64,000 bases of DNA from CADEED01 sp041395625 (GCA_041395625.1 JAWLAE010000002.1:372001-436000), one strand, 5' to 3'; counted from the first letter of the stretch, positions 52,895-62,402 are shown. The notes: generated by a model not told the origin, from the sequence alone. Made by a program: numbers and translations.

Positions 52895-53665
52895 GTGAAC
52901 CAACCAACCAACTTCGAGCCGCGTGATTATCGACCATCGTCGCAGGCGCTCGCCGGTCGCACCATTCTGATCACCGGCGCCGGCAGTGGCATCGGTCGCG
53001 CGGTCGCGCTCGCCTGCGCGCAGGCGCACGCGACAGTCGTGCTGGTCGGTCGGACGCTCAAGAAGCTGGAAAGCGTACATGCGGAGATCGCAGCGCTCGA
53101 CGCCGGCGAGGCTAGCATTGCACAATTGGATCTCGAACGAGCCGTCGCAAGGGATTACGACACGCTGGCCGATGCAGTGCTGGATCGTTACGGCCGTCTC
53201 GACGGGCTACTGCACAACGCCGGCATACTCGGGACCCTGAGCCCGATCGCAGACTATGACGTGCCGCTGTTCGCCCGCGTGCTGCACGTCAATGTGACGG
53301 CAGCCTTTGCGCTGACGCAGGTGCTTCTGCCGGCGCTCAAGCAGTCCCCTGACGCGCGCATTCTGTTCACCTCCAGCAGCGTCGGCCGACGCGGCCGTGC
53401 CTATTGGGGGGCGTACGCCGTCTCGAAATTTGCGCTCGAGGGCCTGTCGCAGGTGCTGGCGCACGAGCTGGAAGGCTCGAGCAAGATCACGGTCAACACG
53501 ATCAACCCGGGGCGGACACGCACGGCGATGCGACGGGCCGCCTATCCGTCCGAAGACATCGCGACACTGCCCTCGCCGGAATCGATCACCACGCCCTACC
53601 TCGCCTTGTTAGGACCAGCTAGTCACGGCGTGACGGGTTGCGCTTTCGACGCCCAGCGGACCTGA
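52895..53665 (+). CDS. yciK: YciK-family short-chain dehydrogenase
   Basis: 256 residues, GTG start at 52895. Classical SDR: cofactor motif TILITGAGSGIGRAVALACA, NAGILGTLSPIADYD, catalytic Ser (ILFTSSSVGRRGRA) and Tyr-x-x-x-Lys (YAVSKFALEGLSQ). It begins with YRPSSQALAGRTILITGAGS, as YciK proteins do. Substrate unknown. It lies two bases after the preceding gene; its 3' end overlaps the convergent pseudouridine synthase gene by 47 bases. Confidence 0.92.
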   Translation: MNQPTNFEPRDYRPSSQALAGRTILITGAGSGIGRAVALACAQAHATVVLVGRTLKKLESVHAEIAALDAGEASIAQLDLERAVARDYDTLADAVLDRYGRLDGLLHNAGILGTLSPIADYDVPLFARVLHVNVTAAFALTQVLLPALKQSPDARILFTSSSVGRRGRAYWGAYAVSKFALEGLSQVLAHELEGSSKITVNTINPGRTRTAMRRAAYPSEDIATLPSPESITTPYLALLGPASHGVTGCAFDAQRT

Positions 53666-54422
53666 CTGCTCGCGGCCGCGGTGCGGCTGCCTGCCGGCCT
53701 GGCAATAGCGCTGCAAGTTCCGCGGCCGTGAGTGGGCGGAACTGACCGCGCGCCAGAGATCGCTCGAGGGGGAGCGGACCAAAATGCGTGCGCAGGATCC
53801 GGCTGATGATCGCGCCTTGTCGCTCCAGCAGCTGCCGTACGTCCTTGCCGCTAGCCCCGCGCGTCCGCAGCAGATACCAACGGTTGGCGGCAGTCGATTC
53901 TTCTTCGACCTCGACGGCTTCGATCGACTGTACTTCGACCTGTCGCGCGCCATCCAGTTGCCCGAGCTCGATCGCCGCGAGTTGCGTCGCGGTTAGGACG
54001 CCATTGACCCGCGCGCTGAATTCCGAGACTTGCTCCTTCACCGAGCGCTGCAACTCGAGCGCCAAGGCGCCATCGGCAGTCAGCAGCTCAAGCCCCCCAT
54101 CGATGCGCGGCATCGGACTGATCGCCATGAAACGTCGACCCGCGCGCTTCGGCAGGCGATCGACGAACGATTCATCTCCGGGCGAGCGGTGACACAGATA
54201 CACCTGCTGTGGCGCCGCATGCCGCCGACGAATGGCACGGCCATCGAGACGCACGTCATCGGCCGGTTCGACCCGCGCACCCAAGGTCGCCACGGTGCCG
54301 TTGATCGTGAGTCGACCAGCTCGGATCCAGGTTTCGATTTCGCGCCGCGAGCCTAACCCCAACTGCGCCAACGCTTTCTGGAGTCGCTCACCGCCTTGGG
54401 CGCTATCCGGACGACTGCTCAC
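53619..54422 (-). CDS. RsuA/RluB-family pseudouridine synthase with altered catalytic loop
   Basis: 267 residues. An S4 RNA-binding domain (about 12-60; ERLQKALAQLGLGSRREIET) is followed by a pseudouridine-synthase domain and a basic tail. The usual catalytic segment GRLDxxTxGLLL is here MPRIDGGLELLTADGALA: the aspartate is retained but about three residues after it are missing. This variant seems to be shared by some gammaproteobacterial paralogs, so it may be a genuine subfamily. Downstream of scpB it sits where rluB usually does. Likely target 23S rRNA, unproven. Confidence 0.85.
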   Translation of the reverse strand: MSSRPDSAQGGERLQKALAQLGLGSRREIETWIRAGRLTINGTVATLGARVEPADDVRLDGRAIRRRHAAPQQVYLCHRSPGDESFVDRLPKRAGRRFMAISPMPRIDGGLELLTADGALALELQRSVKEQVSEFSARVNGVLTATQLAAIELGQLDGARQVEVQSIEAVEVEEESTAANRWYLLRTRGASGKDVRQLLERQGAIISRILRTHFGPLPLERSLARGQFRPLTAAELAALLPGRQAAAPRPRAVRSAGRRKRNPSRRD

Positions 54423-54491
54423 TCGCTCACCAAGTTTCGCTGCGAGGCCAACGTCAATTCCCTGCCAATATAGCAGTGCGGCCGCGGCCAG

Positions 54492-55253
54492 CTAATCGTC
54501 GTGAGTGGGTGGCGCAGCGACCAGACCGGACGCCGTGCGCGCTTCCGCTGGGGCGTCATCGTCGTCGGCCAGGTCTTCATCGCCTACAGCTGCGTCGCCA
54601 TAGCCCACGTCATCACCCGCCGCGTCGAGTCCGGGGTTGCTGGCTGGCGGCCGAGCGGTCGCCGTCGACGCCGGCACTTCGGCTGAATCACCAACGCCTG
54701 ACAGGTCGAGCTGCAGGTTGAGTTCGGCAATCTCTTTGAGTTCCGCCAGTGGCGGCAACTCGTCGATCGACTTCAAGCTGAAGTAATCCAGGAATTCCTT
54801 GGTCGTCCCCAGTACTTCCGGATGTCCAGGCACGTCGCGATGACCCACCACCCGGATCCAGCCACGCTCCATCAACGTGGCAACGATATTGGAATTCACG
54901 GCGACACCGCGTACCTGCTCGATCTCGGCACGCGTGATGGGCTGTCGATAGGCGATCAACGCCAGCGTCTCGAGCAGCGCGCGAGTGTAGCGCTGCGGCC
55001 GCTCTGGCCACAGCCGGGCGATCTCGGCGGCAAACTCATTGCGGACCTGCACGCGGAAACCACTTGCGGTCTCACGTACTTCGATGCCGCGGCCCCGGTA
55101 GTCGTTAGCCAGCACGTCGAGTGCGGCGCGCACCGTCTTGCTGTCAGGTCGGCTCGACTCCTCGAACAACTGCACGAGCTCTGGCAGTGTGACCGGGCGT
55201 TGGGCCGCCAGCAGGGCCGCTTCGACTACATTTCTGACGTACGAATCACTCAT
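54492..55253 (-). CDS. scpB: Segregation and condensation protein B
   Basis: 253 residues. Two winged-helix domains (NVVEAALLAAQRPVTLPELV, RYTRALLETLALIAYRQPIT, RAEIEQVRGVAVNSNIVATL, EVLGTTKEFLDYFSLKSIDE) and a long acidic C-terminal tail. It forms the kleisin complex with ScpA and SMC; the smc gene itself is 7 kb away at the right edge. Four-base overlap with scpA. Confidence 0.95.
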   Translation of the reverse strand: MSDSYVRNVVEAALLAAQRPVTLPELVQLFEESSRPDSKTVRAALDVLANDYRGRGIEVRETASGFRVQVRNEFAAEIARLWPERPQRYTRALLETLALIAYRQPITRAEIEQVRGVAVNSNIVATLMERGWIRVVGHRDVPGHPEVLGTTKEFLDYFSLKSIDELPPLAELKEIAELNLQLDLSGVGDSAEVPASTATARPPASNPGLDAAGDDVGYGDAAVGDEDLADDDDAPAEARTASGLVAAPPTHDD

Positions 55254-56227
55254 CCTTCGCCCCCATCTTGCACGCTGTCATTGTCCTGATCGACCGCCTC
55301 ATCGACCGACGACACGTCTATTTCATCGATATCCTTCACGAGTCGCAGGCCGCGTTCGGCGGTAGCCGCCCGTACGTGCAGCGGAGCATACGGCTCCGAC
55401 TGGACGATATCTATCAGGCCTTCGCGCATCATCTCCAGTATTGCCACGAATGTGATCGTGACACCCATCCTGCCCTCTTCTGGTTTGAACAGCTGCGCGA
55501 ACTCGACGAAACTCGATTGCTCGAGCGCCGCCAGGATACTCGACATCCGTTCGCGCACGGACAGACGTTCACGCTGGATGTGATGATGCGCGAACAACTC
55601 GGCGCGCTGCACGACGTCGCGAAATGCCAGCAACATCTCCTGCAGCGCAACCTGCGGCACCGGGCGGGCGGCCTTGCGTGCACTGAAATCGATGGTGGCA
55701 GTCCAGGTGTCGCGTTCGAGCCGTGGCAAACGATCGATATTCTCGGCCGCGCGCTTGAAGCGTTCGTACTGCTGCAATCGGCGCACTAGCTCCGCACGCG
55801 GATCTGACTCATCCGCATTGGCAGGATCTGCAGCTCGCGGCAACAACATTCGCGACTTGATTTCCGCCAGCGTTGCCGCCATCACAAGATACTCGCCGGC
55901 CAACTCGAGCTGCAGTTCCTGCATCAGCCCGATGTAATCCATGTATTGCCGCGTGATATCGGCGATCGGAATATCGAGAATATTCAGGCCTTGCCGCCGG
56001 ATCATGTACAGCAGCAGATCGAGCGGCCCCTCGAACGCCTCGAGGAACACTTCGAGCGCCTGCGGCGGGATGTACAGATCCTTCGGCAACTGCGTCAGCG
56101 GTTCGCCATTGACCATGGCGAATGGCATCTCCACCTGCTCGGGCGCAGCCGCAGCCGCAACCGCCTCAGGCGGATTCGATGCGACGATCTTCAGCTCAGG
56201 TTTAGCCACGCGGATATCCTTGGTCAT
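55250..56227 (-). CDS. scpA: Segregation and condensation protein A (kleisin)
   Basis: 325 residues. After a ~50-residue low-complexity N-terminus come FEGPLDLLLYMIRRQGLNIL, DIPIADITRQYMDYIGLMQE, AGEYLVMAATLAEIKSRMLL (SMC-head contact) and a C-terminal winged helix (VTITFVAILEMMREGLIDIV). It bridges SMC heads and binds ScpB. Its ATG overlaps the trpS stop and its own stop overlaps the scpB start, so trpS-scpA-scpB is one transcript. Confidence 0.95.
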   Translation of the reverse strand: MTKDIRVAKPELKIVASNPPEAVAAAAAPEQVEMPFAMVNGEPLTQLPKDLYIPPQALEVFLEAFEGPLDLLLYMIRRQGLNILDIPIADITRQYMDYIGLMQELQLELAGEYLVMAATLAEIKSRMLLPRAADPANADESDPRAELVRRLQQYERFKRAAENIDRLPRLERDTWTATIDFSARKAARPVPQVALQEMLLAFRDVVQRAELFAHHHIQRERLSVRERMSSILAALEQSSFVEFAQLFKPEEGRMGVTITFVAILEMMREGLIDIVQSEPYAPLHVRAATAERGLRLVKDIDEIDVSSVDEAVDQDNDSVQDGGEG

Positions 56228-57438
56228 TCCAGCCGCAAGTGCATGGCGCGCCGCACTTCGTCGAGCGTGGCGCGCGCGGAGTCGCGTGCCCTCTCACAGC
56301 CCTCGGACACGATATTGCGCACGAGATCCGGATTGTCCTCGAATTCGCGCGCACGCTCGCGCATGCCCGCGATCTCGGCAACTACCTTGTCGATCACCGG
56401 CTGTTTGCATTCGAGACAACCGATGCTCGCCGACCGGCAGCCAGATTGTACCCAGGCATGCGTGGCCTCATCCGAATAGATCTTGTGCAAATCCCAAACG
56501 GGACATTTGTCCGGATCGCCGGGGTCGGTGCGACGCACACGGGCCGGGTCGGTGGTCATTGTCTTCAGTTTCTTCACGACCGAATCCGGCGCCTCCCGCA
56601 GGCCGATCGTGTTGCCGTAGGATTTCGACATCTTCCGGCCGTCGATACCCGGCACCCGGGGCGCCGCCGTGAGCAGCACCTGCGGTTCGGGCAGTATCGA
56701 GACACTCGAGCCCTCGAGATAGCCTAACAACCGCTCCCGATCGGCGACGGTCAGGCGGCTGTTGCTCTCCACCAGACTACGGCCTTTCTCGAGCGCCAGC
56801 ACGTCGCCATTCTCCTGGTACTTCTTGCGCAGCTGCCGATACATGGAGCTGTTGCGCCCCCCCAGCCCCGTGACTGCGTTCTCGGCCTTCTCCGCGAAGT
56901 CCGGCTCGCGACCAAACAGATGATTGAAGCGTCGCGCAATTTCGCGAGTGATTTCGACGTGCGCCACCTGATCCTCGCCCACCGGCACGAAAGCCGGCCG
57001 GTACAGCAGGATGTCCGCGCTCTGCAGCAGGGGATATCCCAGGAAGCCGTAGGTGGTGAGGTCCTTGTCCGCCAGTTCGCTCTGTTGATCCTTGTAGGTC
57101 GGCACGCGCTCGAGCCAACCGAGCGGCGTGATCATCGACAGCAGCAGATGCAGCTCTGCATGCTCGGGCACCAGCGATTGCACGAAGATCGTGCTGACCG
57201 TGGGATTGAGACCGGCGGCGAGCCAATCGATCAGCATCTCGTGCGTGAACTTGGGTAGTTGGCGGGTGTCGTCGTAGCCCGTGGTGAGCGCGTGCCAATC
57301 TGCCACGAAGAAATAGCACTCGTACTGGTACTGCAGCTCGGTCCAGTTCTTGAGCGCCCCGTGGAAATTGCCGAGATGCAGCTGGCCGGTGGGACGCATC
57401 CCGGAGAGGACGCGCTTGGTTTGCGGATTGGCACTCAT
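56224..57438 (-). CDS. trpS: Tryptophanyl-tRNA synthetase
   Basis: 404 residues from the ATG at 57438 (MSANPQTKRVLSGMRPTG); the longer frame overlaps yciO. Class-I signature PTGQLHLGNFHGALKNW and KMSKSYGNTI. Longer than the ~330-residue E. coli type, with a cysteine cluster near the C-terminus (KCPVWDLHKIY, QSGCRSASIGCLECKQP) as in other long TrpS proteins; these may bind a metal. Charges tRNA-Trp. Confidence 0.96.
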   Translation of the reverse strand: MSANPQTKRVLSGMRPTGQLHLGNFHGALKNWTELQYQYECYFFVADWHALTTGYDDTRQLPKFTHEMLIDWLAAGLNPTVSTIFVQSLVPEHAELHLLLSMITPLGWLERVPTYKDQQSELADKDLTTYGFLGYPLLQSADILLYRPAFVPVGEDQVAHVEITREIARRFNHLFGREPDFAEKAENAVTGLGGRNSSMYRQLRKKYQENGDVLALEKGRSLVESNSRLTVADRERLLGYLEGSSVSILPEPQVLLTAAPRVPGIDGRKMSKSYGNTIGLREAPDSVVKKLKTMTTDPARVRRTDPGDPDKCPVWDLHKIYSDEATHAWVQSGCRSASIGCLECKQPVIDKVVAEIAGMRERAREFEDNPDLVRNIVSEGCERARDSARATLDEVRRAMHLRLE

Positions 57439-57451
57439 GGAAGCGTCAAAA

Positions 57452-58090
57452 TTATACAGTAGCTGCAGCGAGCCCGAGTGGGACAAGACTGCCACGTCCC
57501 TCGCGCACAACGACGGGCGGCGATACGGCCAGATCAATGACTGTCGTCGGCTCAATGCCGCAATGGCCCGCGTCGAGGATCGCGTCGACCTTTCGATCGA
57601 GCCGCTCGCGAATTGCAGCACCATCTGTCAGTGGCAGATCGTCGCCTGGCATCAACAACGTCGAACTCATCAAGGGCTCACCCAGCTTCGACAACAGCGC
57701 CAGCGCGACAGGGTGATCGGGTACCCGCACACCGATCGTCCGCCGCCGGTCGTGCTGTACGCGCCGTGGCGTCTCACGGGTGGCGGGCAGCAGAAAAGTA
57801 TACGGACCGGGGGTCGTCGACTTGAGCAGGCGGAACTCGGCATTGCCGACCCGAGCGAACCGCGCTACCTGCGCCAGGCCCTCACAGACCAAGGTGAAAT
57901 GATGATGCCGGTCGGTCTGGCGGATGCGCCGGATCCGCTCGAGCGCTTCCTTATCGCCGATATGGCAGCCGAGCGCGTAGCAGGAGTCGGTCGGATAGGC
58001 TATCAGGCCGCCGGCGCGCACGATCTCTACCGCCTGACCAATCAGGCGCGGCTGCGGGTCGACGGGATGAATCTCGAAATACTGTGTCAC
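57452..58090 (-). CDS. yciO: YciO-type protein of the Sua5/YrdC family
   Basis: 212 residues from the GTG at 58090, which gives the family start VTQYFEIHPVDPQPRLI; a longer frame to 58126 exists. Marks are GGLIAYPTDSCYALGCHIGD, ERIRRIRQTDRHHHFTLVC, PGPYTFLLPATRETPRRV and PTTVIDLAVSPPVVVREGRG. YrdC relatives make threonylcarbamoyl-AMP for tRNA t6A; YciO is a paralog with a weaker or different role. It lies 13 bases upstream of trpS on the same strand. Confidence 0.9.
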   Translation of the reverse strand: MTQYFEIHPVDPQPRLIGQAVEIVRAGGLIAYPTDSCYALGCHIGDKEALERIRRIRQTDRHHHFTLVCEGLAQVARFARVGNAEFRLLKSTTPGPYTFLLPATRETPRRVQHDRRRTIGVRVPDHPVALALLSKLGEPLMSSTLLMPGDDLPLTDGAAIRERLDRKVDAILDAGHCGIEPTTVIDLAVSPPVVVREGRGSLVPLGLAAATV

Positions 58091-58175
58091 GGAGGCAGAG
58101 GCCAGGCGCGCGCGGGTGGCAGCCAATCCGTTATCATATAGTTATCTTTGTCAGACAGTCTTTCGTAACCACTCT

Positions 58176-58475
58176 ATGAATGGCGTCAGCCACGATCCTA
58201 CTGGAAAGCCCGCCGGGCCGCAGCGACAGGAGCGGTTGCGAGCCCTGCTGGTCGCCGCGTTGGCGCCGCTGGAACTCGACATTCAGGACGACAGCGCGCA
58301 GCACGCAGGGCATGCCGGGGCGCGCGAAGGCGGGCACTTTCGTGTCCGAATTGTGTCAGAGCGGTTTGCCGGCATGCCGGTGCGCGAGCGCCATCGCTTG
58401 GTCTACGCCGCCGTGGCAGACCTGATGGGCGCTGGCATCCACGCCCTCTCGATCGATGCGCGCGTACCGCGCTGA
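58176..58475 (+). CDS. BolA-family protein
   Basis: 99 residues from the ATG at 58176. The BolA/IbaG fold is visible from RQERLRALLVAALAPLELDI through GGHFRVRIVSERFAGMPVRE and RHRLVYAAVADLMGAGIHAL. BolA proteins pair with monothiol glutaredoxins and act in iron-sulfur handling or as regulators. It has an insertion of small polar residues between the first strand segments (AQHAGHAGAREG). Divergent from yciO. Confidence 0.93.
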   Translation: MNGVSHDPTGKPAGPQRQERLRALLVAALAPLELDIQDDSAQHAGHAGAREGGHFRVRIVSERFAGMPVRERHRLVYAAVADLMGAGIHALSIDARVPR

Positions 58476-58546
58476 CAACCGCTAAACTCAGCGCTTCTCG
58501 CTTCTAATCCTTCTCAACATTCACACCCAACTTATTGAGATTCAAC

Positions 58547-59446
58547 ATGAAACTGATCCCATTCGCCTTGACAGCCGCACTTGCGGTGCTCGCCGGTTGC
58601 CAACAGGGCCCCGCACCGGCCTCCGATACAGCGGCGACTACCGCTACAACGGCCGCCAAGCCGTTGCTGACTGTCAACGGCACGCCCGTATCCGAGGAGT
58701 TCTTCGACTTCTACGTCAAGAACGTCGCCGGCAAGCCGGCCGCGGAGTTGACCGCCGAAGAGCGCACGCGCGCGCTCGACAGCCTCGCTCGCATCTATGC
58801 GCTGACACAGGCAGCCGAGAAAGACGGCGCACTGAAGGATCCCGAGACCGCCAGTCGCCTGGAGCTGTCGCGTCTGTCAGTGGTGCAGGCTGCCGCCGCC
58901 CAGCACTATCTCAAGGACAAGACGCCGACTGAGCAGGAACTGCGCGCCGAATACGAAACACAGATTGCGGACACGCCGCAGCAGGAGTTCCGCGCCCGGC
59001 ATATCCTGGTACAGAGCCCCGCATTGGCGGAAAAAGTGATCGCGCAACTGAAGGGCGGTGCCGATTTCGGCAAGCTCGCGAAGAGTCTCTCGATCGACGG
59101 CTCGAAAGACAACGGCGGCGACCTTGGCTGGTTTTCGCCCAATGCCATGGTCAAGCCGTTCTCCGACGCATTGATGCAGTTGAAGAAGGGCCAGTACACC
59201 CAAGCGCCCGTGCAGACGCAGTTCGGCTTTCACGTGATCCGTCTGGACGATGTCCGCGAGGCCTCGCCGCCCTCCTTCGACCAGGCCAAAGAGCAGTTAG
59301 CACAGATAGTGCAACGCAAGAAGCTACAGAAGTACTCTGACGAATTGCTGGCGGCAGCCAAAGTCGACCCGCCGCTGAAGGCTGCGGAGTCAACGCCTGC
59401 GACTGCCTCTGCCACTCCGGCCACCGAATCGCCCATGGCGCCCTGA
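58547..59446 (+). CDS. Parvulin-type peptidyl-prolyl isomerase lipoprotein
   Basis: 299 residues from the ATG at 58547 (TTG at 58535 is a less likely start). Lipobox ALAVLAGC places it as a lipoprotein in the periplasm. A SurA/PrsA-type chaperone helix region (about 30-130) comes first, then a parvulin domain (EFRARHILVQSPALAEKVIA, DFGKLAKSLSIDGSKDNGGD, LGWFSPNAMVKPFSDALMQL, TQFGFHVIRLDDVREASPPS). It probably helps outer-membrane protein folding. A terminator follows within the tail of the convergent ligA. Confidence 0.92.
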   Translation: MKLIPFALTAALAVLAGCQQGPAPASDTAATTATTAAKPLLTVNGTPVSEEFFDFYVKNVAGKPAAELTAEERTRALDSLARIYALTQAAEKDGALKDPETASRLELSRLSVVQAAAAQHYLKDKTPTEQELRAEYETQIADTPQQEFRARHILVQSPALAEKVIAQLKGGADFGKLAKSLSIDGSKDNGGDLGWFSPNAMVKPFSDALMQLKKGQYTQAPVQTQFGFHVIRLDDVREASPPSFDQAKEQLAQIVQRKKLQKYSDELLAAAKVDPPLKAAESTPATASATPATESPMAP

Positions 59447-59471
59447 GGCGTTCGCGGTCGGATTCGATTCG

Positions 59472-59515
59472 ACAGCCGCCGCGGGTCCTCAGGCCTGCGG
59501 CGGCTGTTTGTTTTT
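59472..59515 (+). terminator. Rho-independent terminator of the parvulin gene, overlapping ligA 3' end
   Basis: An 11-bp perfect stem (ACAGCCGCCGC/GCGGCGGCTGT) is followed by TTTGTTTTT. The right arm and T-run are also the last codons of ligA on the other strand. Confidence 0.85.
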
Positions 59516-61528
59516 CAGGATGGCCTGCAATTCCGATTCCGTCAGGATCGGCACGCCTAACGACTCCGCCTTGGCCAGCTTCGAGCCCGCATCGGTGCCT
59601 GCGACCAGATAGCTGGTGCGCTTCGACACGCTACCCGACGTCCGTGCGCCTAGTGCGCGCAGCGCCTCCTCCGCCTCCTCCCGCTTGCAACTCGACAAGG
59701 TACCGGTCAGCACGAACGTCAAGCCTGACAACGGCAGATCGGAGCCACGACGCTCGACATCAGGCCAGTGGACACCTGATTGCCGCAACGCCGCGATCAT
59801 CGCGATGTTGTCCGGGTCCGCGAAGAAGCGCCCGACCGCACCGGCGCTCACTGGTCCGACGTCCGGGGTCTCCAAAATCGCTTCGATGCGAGCGCCGGCC
59901 AGCGCCTCGAGGCTGCCGAATTGCTCCGCCAGGGTACGGGCGGTCGTCTCGCCCACGTCGGAAATGCCCAGTGCGAACAGAAACCGCGCCAGCGTCGTGG
60001 ACTTGCTGCGCTCGAGCGCCGCCAGCACGTTGGCTGCCGACCGCTCACCCATGCGCTCCAGTCCGGCCAGCTGCCCTGCGTCCAGTCGATAGAAATCGGC
60101 CGGCGTGTGCACCAGCCCGGCGTCTACCAATTGTTCGATCAACTTATCGCCCAGCCCCTCGATATCCATGGCCCGACGACTCGCGAAATGTTTGAGCCAT
60201 TCCTTGCGCTGGGCGACGCACTGCTGCCAGCCACCGGCGCAACGCGCCACCGCCTCGTCCGCCGCGCGGACCACGGCCGAACCACACACTGGACAAAGGC
60301 TCGGCAGCACGATGGGCTTGGCATCGGCTGGACGGCGCTCCGGCATCACCCGCACGACCTCCGGTATGACATCGCCGGCCCGCCGCACGACCACTGTGTC
60401 GCCAATCCGCACGTCTTTGCGCGCCACTTCATCCATATTGTGCAGCGTCGCATTGCTGACAGTCACCCCGCCTACGAACACGGGCGCGAGCCTGGCCACG
60501 GGCGTCAGTGCACCGGTCCTGCCGATCTGGAACTCGACTCCCGTCAAGGTAGTTAGCTCTTCGTCCGCCGGAAACTTGTGCGCAATCGCCCAGCGGGGCG
60601 CGCGCGATACGTAGCCGAGCAACTGCTGGTCGTCACGCGCGTCGACTTTGTAGACGACGCCATCGATCTGGTACGGCAGCGCGCCGCGCCGCGCACCGAT
60701 ACGCTCGTAATAGGCCAGACAGCCTTCGACACCTTGCACGAGCGAGTTCTCAGGGCAGGTACGCAACCCCCAGGCACGCAATTGTGCCAACAACCTGGTC
60801 TGCGTTGTCGGCGGCGCAACTCCCTCGCATAGCCCGACAGCGTAGAAGAAAATCTCGAGCGGTCGCGCCGCTGTTACGCGCGCGTCGAGTTGGCGCAGGG
60901 ACCCAGCTGCCAGATTGCGCGGATTGACGTAGGTCTTCTCGCCCCGCGCGACAGCCTCGCGGTTGACCTGTTCGAAACCGGCGAACGGCATGAATACTTC
61001 ACCGCGCACTTCAACTCGCGCCGGTACGCGCCCCTGCAGGCGTTGCGGGACGCTGCGGATAGTGCGGACATTGGCAGTGACATCCTCGCCGGTCGCACCG
61101 TCGCCGCGCGTGGCTGCGCGCTGATAGATCCCATTGACATACAGCAGCGAGACAGCGAGCCCATCGAGCTTCGGCTCGACGGCGTACTCGATCGGATCGG
61201 AGTCGACTGCAGGCCGGCCCAGACGTTCGCGTACACGACGGTCGAAGGCGACGATGTCCGCCTCGGCGAACGCGTTGTCGAGTGACAACATCGGCACTTC
61301 ATGCTTGACCTCGGCGAACTCGGCCGCAACTTGACCACTGACACGTTGGGTCGGCGAATCCGCCGTGACGAGTTCGGGATGCGCGGCCTCGAGTGCGCGC
61401 AACTCGGTCATCAATCGATCGTACTCGACGTCTGGGACCGACGGTTCGTCGAGGACGTAATAGCGATAATCGTGCTCTGCAATCGACTGCCGCAATTCCG
61501 CTATGCGGCGCGCTGGCGGTCGCGCCAC
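59489..61528 (-). CDS. ligA: NAD-dependent DNA ligase
   Basis: 679 residues from the GTG at 61528, which follows the zipA stop by four bases; an in-frame ATG at 61576 would add 16 residues but lies inside zipA. Adenylation lysine in YAVEPKLDGLAVSLLYVNG, OB fold, four-cysteine zinc finger (LCPVCGSAVVRAADEAVARC, then CVAQRKEW), helix-hairpin-helix repeats (LERMGERSAANVLAALERSK) and a C-terminal BRCT domain (LTFVLTGTLSSCKREEAEEA). Seals nicks in replication and repair. zipA-ligA order is usual in gammaproteobacteria. Confidence 0.96.
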   Translation of the reverse strand: MARPPARRIAELRQSIAEHDYRYYVLDEPSVPDVEYDRLMTELRALEAAHPELVTADSPTQRVSGQVAAEFAEVKHEVPMLSLDNAFAEADIVAFDRRVRERLGRPAVDSDPIEYAVEPKLDGLAVSLLYVNGIYQRAATRGDGATGEDVTANVRTIRSVPQRLQGRVPARVEVRGEVFMPFAGFEQVNREAVARGEKTYVNPRNLAAGSLRQLDARVTAARPLEIFFYAVGLCEGVAPPTTQTRLLAQLRAWGLRTCPENSLVQGVEGCLAYYERIGARRGALPYQIDGVVYKVDARDDQQLLGYVSRAPRWAIAHKFPADEELTTLTGVEFQIGRTGALTPVARLAPVFVGGVTVSNATLHNMDEVARKDVRIGDTVVVRRAGDVIPEVVRVMPERRPADAKPIVLPSLCPVCGSAVVRAADEAVARCAGGWQQCVAQRKEWLKHFASRRAMDIEGLGDKLIEQLVDAGLVHTPADFYRLDAGQLAGLERMGERSAANVLAALERSKSTTLARFLFALGISDVGETTARTLAEQFGSLEALAGARIEAILETPDVGPVSAGAVGRFFADPDNIAMIAALRQSGVHWPDVERRGSDLPLSGLTFVLTGTLSSCKREEAEEALRALGARTSGSVSKRTSYLVAGTDAGSKLAKAESLGVPILTESELQAILKNKQPPQA

Positions 61529-61532
61529 GGCC

Positions 61533-62402
61533 TCAGCTTGCTCCGCCCATGGAGGCTGGGGAATCGGTCGTCGCAAACGTCGCGCGCAGATCGATCACGC
61601 GCGCGCTGGTCAACGGCGCGCCACGGGAATCCTGGAGGTCGCCGCCGAGTCGCTCGGCGAGCTGCCGGGCCACAGTCACCAATTCTTCGAACGTCACGCT
61701 GTCGGGCAACGGGCCAGGCAGCACGCCAAAAATGCTCAGCCCAACGAAGCGCTGCGAATCCATGGTGGCGAGGTCGAAGGTGCCCGGCTGCGTGAGTCCC
61801 GCCGCGCTCAGTACGACTCGACCGTCCGGCAGCGGCAGGTGAAAGATGTCGAACTTGCCGTGCCAGAAGCCCTCACTCGCAAGCGCCTGCCGCAGCAGAT
61901 GGCCCGAGAACCGGGCGTCATCACCATCAGCTTGCGCACGCGCCACCAGTCTGACGCTGACCAGACGGCGCTCCTTCTCGGGCGGCCAATCCAGCACCAT
62001 CCTCGCGGGCCGGACGGCAGTCTCCATGTCATCGACTGCGAGCAGCGTGTCGTCAACGATCGTCGTAGCGGTCGCGTCGACCTCCGGAGCACTGCGCGCG
62101 CTACCCGGCACGTCGACGGCGTGCTCTCGCACGACCGCCACACCCGCGCGCTTGCCCGGACCGGTCTCGGCGTCACTGTCTGCCGGCTGATCGTCGAATT
62201 CGATTACCGGCAGCGCACGTCGCGCAGCGCGTGCCGGCGGCGGCGTGCGTGCCTCGAGCGGCGAACTCGATTCCGCAGCAGTGCGCGGATCGTTGCCATG
62301 ACTGGTACGCGGCAAACTACCGGTACGGCGGCGTTCCCAAATCACGATTGCGCCGATCAACAAGATCCCCAGTGCGAGCAGTATCCAGCGCAGCTCAGAC
62401 AT
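61533..62402 (-). CDS. zipA: Cell-division protein ZipA
   Basis: 289 residues. N-terminal membrane anchor (SELRWILLALGILLIGAIVI), a disordered proline/alanine-rich linker, and a C-terminal FtsZ-binding domain (about 150-285; LVSVRLVARAQADGDDARF, FHLPLPDGRVVLSAAGLTQP, ATMDSQRFVGLSIFGVLPGP). Tethers FtsZ rings to the membrane. It lies nine bases after smc and just before ligA, the normal smc-zipA-ligA order. Confidence 0.93.
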   Translation of the reverse strand: MSELRWILLALGILLIGAIVIWERRRTGSLPRTSHGNDPRTAAESSSPLEARTPPPARAARRALPVIEFDDQPADSDAETGPGKRAGVAVVREHAVDVPGSARSAPEVDATATTIVDDTLLAVDDMETAVRPARMVLDWPPEKERRLVSVRLVARAQADGDDARFSGHLLRQALASEGFWHGKFDIFHLPLPDGRVVLSAAGLTQPGTFDLATMDSQRFVGLSIFGVLPGPLPDSVTFEELVTVARQLAERLGGDLQDSRGAPLTSARVIDLRATFATTDSPASMGGAS

